Source of the DNA: Coptis chinensis
Lineage: Eukaryota > Streptophyta > Magnoliopsida > Ranunculales > Ranunculaceae
Direction of reading: 5' to 3'
DNA length: 64,000 bases
NCBI GenBank assembly: GCA_015680905.1
Contig: CM027381.1
Location: 71,971,501-72,035,500, forward strand
This document shows, piece by piece, positions 60,690 through 64,000 of this stretch. A model generated the notes under the pieces. It was not told the DNA's origin. It worked only from the letters and a program-made list of their open reading frames with translations, and ran no database searches. Each line of letters starts with the position of its first letter. The first letter of the stretch is position 1. The position numbers were made by a program, and so were the translations under genes.

Positions 60690-61130
60690 TGATGTGTACA
60701 ATTTGCAAGGTCAGCCATTCCACGAAAGAAGGAAGTTGCAAGTCACATCCAACACTATTCCTGCTGATCAAGAAATAATTGACTAAACTTGGTCTATGTC
60801 GTATATTTCAACTGCAAAATTTAACGGGTAAGTTTCTGAGTCGGCCGTGATAATGTCAATGTGTTTCCAATTCGATCACAAATTGCAACTCAGCGCATTT
60901 TGCCATCGATTAGTAGGATAATGTCACTTTTTGCACTGAGTTGCTGACAATGGCCGAATTAAAAATAAAGTGACATTATCATGGCCAAATCAGAAATTTA
61001 CCCAAATTTAATTGCCCAATATTTTAGATACTGAATTCCATGCTCAATCCCGCTGATAACAACTTGATTACACTGTCACAGTCAATTTAGACTCATAAGG
61101 ACTTTTATAATTGACAACATCCTATTGCAC
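60690..61130 (+). repeat. Duplicated segment, copy B (partner of 43.85-48.07 kb)
   Basis: CACATCCAACACTATTCCTG, GCTGATCAAGAAATAATT, then CTGCAAAATTTAA, TTTAGATACTGAATTCCATG and GTCAATTTAGACTC follow the same order as copy A at 43945-43991 and 47899-48070. Copy B lacks the LINE of copy A and has instead a 178-bp MITE. Confidence 0.8.
60826..61003. mobile_element. MITE with 9-bp target duplication
   Basis: Inverted ends of about 33 bp: GGGTAAGTTTCTGAGTCGGC at 60826 against the complement of GGCCAAATCAGAAATTTACCC at 60983-61003, continuing into TGATAATGTCA/TGACATTATCA. The flanks are AAATTTAAC (60817-60825) and AAATTTAAT (61004-61012). Copy A of the duplication has the uninterrupted site AAATTTAAT at 47928-47936. 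A Mutator-type origin fits the 9-bp duplication. Confidence 0.85.
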
Positions 61131-61383
61131 TTTAGTTAGATAAAAGACATCCATCCAATTAGACTTGAAGGTCTGAAAAGAAGCTTGATAAAATAATGAT
61201 TTCCGGGAAGAAAAATTCTCTCGTACTTGAAATCGGTTTGTTACATAATTTTGGGAAAGTCACTTTCTACAAACAATTTAGTTTTAATTTTGTATTAATT
61301 TAAAAGAATATGTGTTGCAAGGTGGTCAGTATACAATTACAAACACCAGGCGTTCCATACTTCCGGTAACACCAGGCGTTCCA
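61131..61383. other. 3' flank of the PP2 gene
   Basis: Contains a 25-bp tandem duplication of AACACCAGGCGTTCCAT (61341 and 61366), and probably the 3' untranslated region of the minus-strand gene. Confidence 0.5.
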
Positions 61384-62603
61384 TTACTCTTTAGGCCTGA
61401 CTTCAATACCTTCAATTATAAGTCCTCCCTTTAATTGCTGACCCTTGATTTCCTTCAAACTCATTTTGATCTCCCCTTCATCACCCCCATCAATAAAGAA
61501 CTCACCCAACTCAATCTCCATCCACCCATCTTTTCTATCACATGGAATCCTTTGATCACCTTCAATCAACCTTGACTTTAGTACTTCCATGCGATTAGAG
61601 AACAAAAGACGCCCTAAGTTCTGTTTCTGGGTGTCTTGGTTTTGCATATATGCAGTGCCTGCAGATATTTGATCCCCAACTTCAACTGATATCTCTGATG
61701 GTATTGCGTTGAGCCCATAAGCACGATCAGCAATTTTTAGGACTAGATAAGCAGCATATTTCGTTTTGGGGGATAAAATTCTAGCATTGATCTCCCCTTG
61801 AATTTCTAGCCAACTTATAGTTCGGAGCTCAGCTACTTCTGGAAACCTGTAAACATATATGCAAAATGTTATAGAAGCAGAAAAATAAGATTCAGGGACA
61901 CAACATTGTGATGGACTGTGTCAAATACTCAAATGTCGTAACTGATAACTTGTAAACACAAGATAGTATGCCAGTTTTTCCTTGTGATGGACTGTGTCAA
62001 ATACTCAGATGTCATAACTGATAACTTGTAAAGACAAGATAGTATGCCAGTTTTTCCTTTCTTTGGGCATAAGTTGTAACGCATTTGTTAATGCAATGAT
62101 GATAACTGTATACCTTGATTGGGCAAGTGGTTTCCAGCTCCAATGCAATGAGTCATTACCCCATGGGATAGAAAGGTCGCTTGCACTCAACATGTAACAT
62201 TTTTTCCCAGTTGATTTCTCCAGCCAAAAGTTCTGTCATTCAATTAAATCATACGATTATTATCACCATTACCTCGTCGTCGTCGCGGTATTTAGAAATA
62301 AAGACATGTAGTCATGTAGAAGAATGTACGTGTTCTTACCTTTTTTCCGCCTTCAATGAGAACAGAATCACAGAGACGAAAATAGAGCTCCTTTTTAGAA
62401 GAACAATGCATTGGAAAAACACTACCAGAAAGAATGTTTTGATAATCAGATGGAAGAAACTTCTCCCAAGCAACATTTGAAAAGCCCGCTATTCTTAAAT
62501 CCAAAGAGATAGGCGAACAACGACACACATCACGTGGAGTAGTGAGGGAGAGAATTTTTGAAATACAATCGTCAGGCAAGCTGTTGAAACTGATGCTCTC
62601 CAT
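61384..62603 (-). CDS. F-box protein with PP2 (phloem lectin-like) domain, three exons, intact
   Basis: Exons are 62603-62340, 62232-62114 and 61846-61384. The borders are all GT-AG and the joined frame is 281 residues with no breaks. An F-box occupies residues about 5-50 (FNSLPDDCISKILSLTTPRD, VAWEKFLPSDY). The PP2 domain fills the rest (FWLEKSTGKKCYMLSASDLS, LHWSWKPLAQSRFPEVAELR, WLEIQGEINARILSPKTKYA), ending GGLIIEGIEVRPKE. The length and exon plan fit the plant PP2-B family (about 250-300 residues). Such proteins are expected to join an SCF ubiquitin ligase through SKP1 and to recognise targets, possibly glycoproteins, through the lectin-like part. The copy appears functional. I give no symbol because orthology cannot be settled here. 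Confidence 0.92.
61906..62057 (+). repeat. 76-bp tandem duplication in intron 2 of the PP2 gene
   Basis: Two copies (61906-61981 and 61982-62057) share TTGTGATGGACTGTGTCAAA and differ at about four positions. Confidence 0.9.
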
Positions 62604-63781
62604 TTCTCTTCTTGAAAACGTACTTGTCGAGTTTGTTGCTTTTTGGCTCTTGAATGGACACTCCTTTTATAACATTTTGGGATAAAGATTAAGAAAATGA
62701 AAGTTATTGGTTTAGTTATTGTCTTATTGATACGGTTTCTGATACTAATGCAGCCGTATAAACTGACCGGATTGGTCAGCGAGAAACACCAAGTGTCCGT
62801 GTTGAGTTGACCGTGTGGGTCAAGGAACAAATTTAAACCAAAAAATGAAAAAGTTGAGTTGGTCATACTCAACACCAAGCATTTGCAAGTTGCAACTGGA
62901 TAGAATAGCAAATAGCGATTAGTGATCGTACACAATAGATGTGGACACAAGTTGTAAAACGAGAGATTATAGACTTAACTTACTTTTTGGAAGTTTAATC
63001 GCAACTTAACAAGACATTTGGAGCTAAAGGACAGAGTGAGCGACTATATTAAGCGATGAACAGCTCAACAAACTCGCATTAGAAATATAGAAAAGTCTTT
63101 GGTGGATGTTTGACGTTGAAGTTTGTATTTAATTTATTTCTAAATCATATTTTTAAGTAACTTATCTTTTTTTTTTTTTGCTCGAAGTAAGTAACTTATC
63201 TTTTTGCAACTAGGATTTCAACCTCTGCATATTTGGATAAGAGCATCTCCAATCTAGTGGGACAAGCAGAAGCCAGGGTTGGCTCGTTTACTTTTTTTTC
63301 TCCCAAACAAACTGAACAACTTGCTCTATATTTTTTTAAAAAACTTGCTCTATAGCAGGATTTGCAGCAAATTCAGCCATGCATAATGGTAACAAATAAA
63401 TCCGTTTTCACAGACGCACAATTTTTTTTTTTTTTTTTTTTTTTTTTAGCGCTTTTACTCAGACTCTCTACCATTCCCTTGGGACTCCATTATCTATGTG
63501 GTATTCAAATCCCATTTTTCTTTCCAAAAATAAAAAAATAAACATATAAACAAAGGGTCCGGATCTTCTCCACCGGGGTGGAAAAGATTAAGTTTTACGC
63601 CTTACAAGATTTGTTTTACACGTGTCCCATCATTTAACCCCCAAAATTAATGCAGGTAACGGAGTCAAGATAAAAAAAAAATAAGAAAAATTGCCACAAA
63701 TTAGAAAAGAAAACACAACCAATATTTTCAAGAACAAGAAAAAAATAAAAATAAAAAAAGAAAGAACCAATTTTACTTAAC

Positions 63782-63841
<60 letters not shown>

Positions 63842-64000
63842 TGAATAAGGTTAATTCTTTTCTAGTGCATCTTCATCTTCAGACTTCAGTCACACCATTT
63901 TCATATTTAAAACATTCATCTTTCATCATCTTTTTTTATCTGTTTGTTCAAGTCAATAGATAGAGAACATACAATTTTTTTTTTCTCTATTCAAAACTAA
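62604..64000. other. Upstream region of the PP2 gene and non-coding DNA
   Basis: The PP2 promoter must lie just right of 62603. No further gene is supported. Homopolymers stand out: T26 at 63422-63447 and A56 at 63784-63839. Confidence 0.5.
63784..63839 (+). repeat. Poly-A tract of 56 bp
   Basis: An unbroken A run. No retroposon body precedes it, so it is best treated as a homopolymer microsatellite. Confidence 0.95.

Noticed and set aside
62495..62950. A 151-residue minus-strand frame upstream of the PP2 gene
   Set aside because: It overlaps exon 1 of the PP2 gene in another frame and extends through the promoter. It has no domain.
63784..63839. The A56 tract as a LINE or SINE tail
   Set aside because: No retroposon body or target duplication is visible upstream.

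Overview
The window is nuclear DNA from a flowering plant, almost certainly a eudicot. The signs are GT-AG introns, AT-rich intergenic DNA, plant-specific families (an F-box/PP2 lectin gene, PPR and LRR pieces, GRF zinc finger, DUF1985/Ulp1 proteins) and plant transposable elements at every scale. I cannot name the species from the sequence.

Only two genes look like ordinary host genes in working order: a small glycine-rich, probably plastid-targeted protein (40970-41500, minus) and a three-exon F-box/PP2 gene (61384-62603, minus). A conserved-looking orphan exon at 48909-49012 may belong to a third. Everything else is a nest of mobile elements.

Layout. (1) 261-11276: a Mutator-like element (MULE-1) with long terminal inverted repeats. 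A GRF zinc-finger/membrane protein gene reads in from the left and a decayed MURA-type transposase reads in from the right. A Helitron-like element carrying a 55-bp minisatellite array sits between them and ends at 6020. (2) About 12.2-22.6 kb: MULE-2, again with two convergent genes, a nearly intact transposase (+) and a spliced DUF1985/coiled-coil/Ulp1-peptidase gene (-). The second gene is split by a 3.35-kb LTR-like insertion (16984-20338). (3) 23328-39414: a complete but mutated Ty3/gypsy retrotransposon of the Tat lineage. It has LTRs, a PBS, gag, protease, RT, two RNase H domains, integrase, a 103-bp tandem array after integrase, an antisense spliced ORF and a polypurine tract. A 6.6-kb CACTA-like element (31093-37670) carrying host gene fragments (CCCH zinc finger, LRR, PPR) is inserted in it. 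(4) 42.3-43.8 kb: small TIR and Helitron-type elements. (5) 43992-47898: a 5'-truncated LINE, itself interrupted by a 0.8-kb DNA element with a 9-bp duplication. (6) 52591-54247: a solo LTR with a perfect 5-bp duplication, followed by a second LINE remnant. (7) 55880-60483: a second Helitron-ended block made of 55-bp monomers organised into roughly 760-bp higher-order repeats. (8) 60690-61130: a diverged duplicate of the DNA around the LINE, itself carrying a 178-bp MITE. The two copies act as empty sites for each other's insertions.

The most unusual material is the Helitron-terminated higher-order satellite (7, with its relative in 1), the antisense spliced ORF and tandem array of the Tat element, the multi-gene capture in the CACTA-like element, and a concentration of LTR-to-LTR differences at CAG/CTG sites that may be an assembly artefact.
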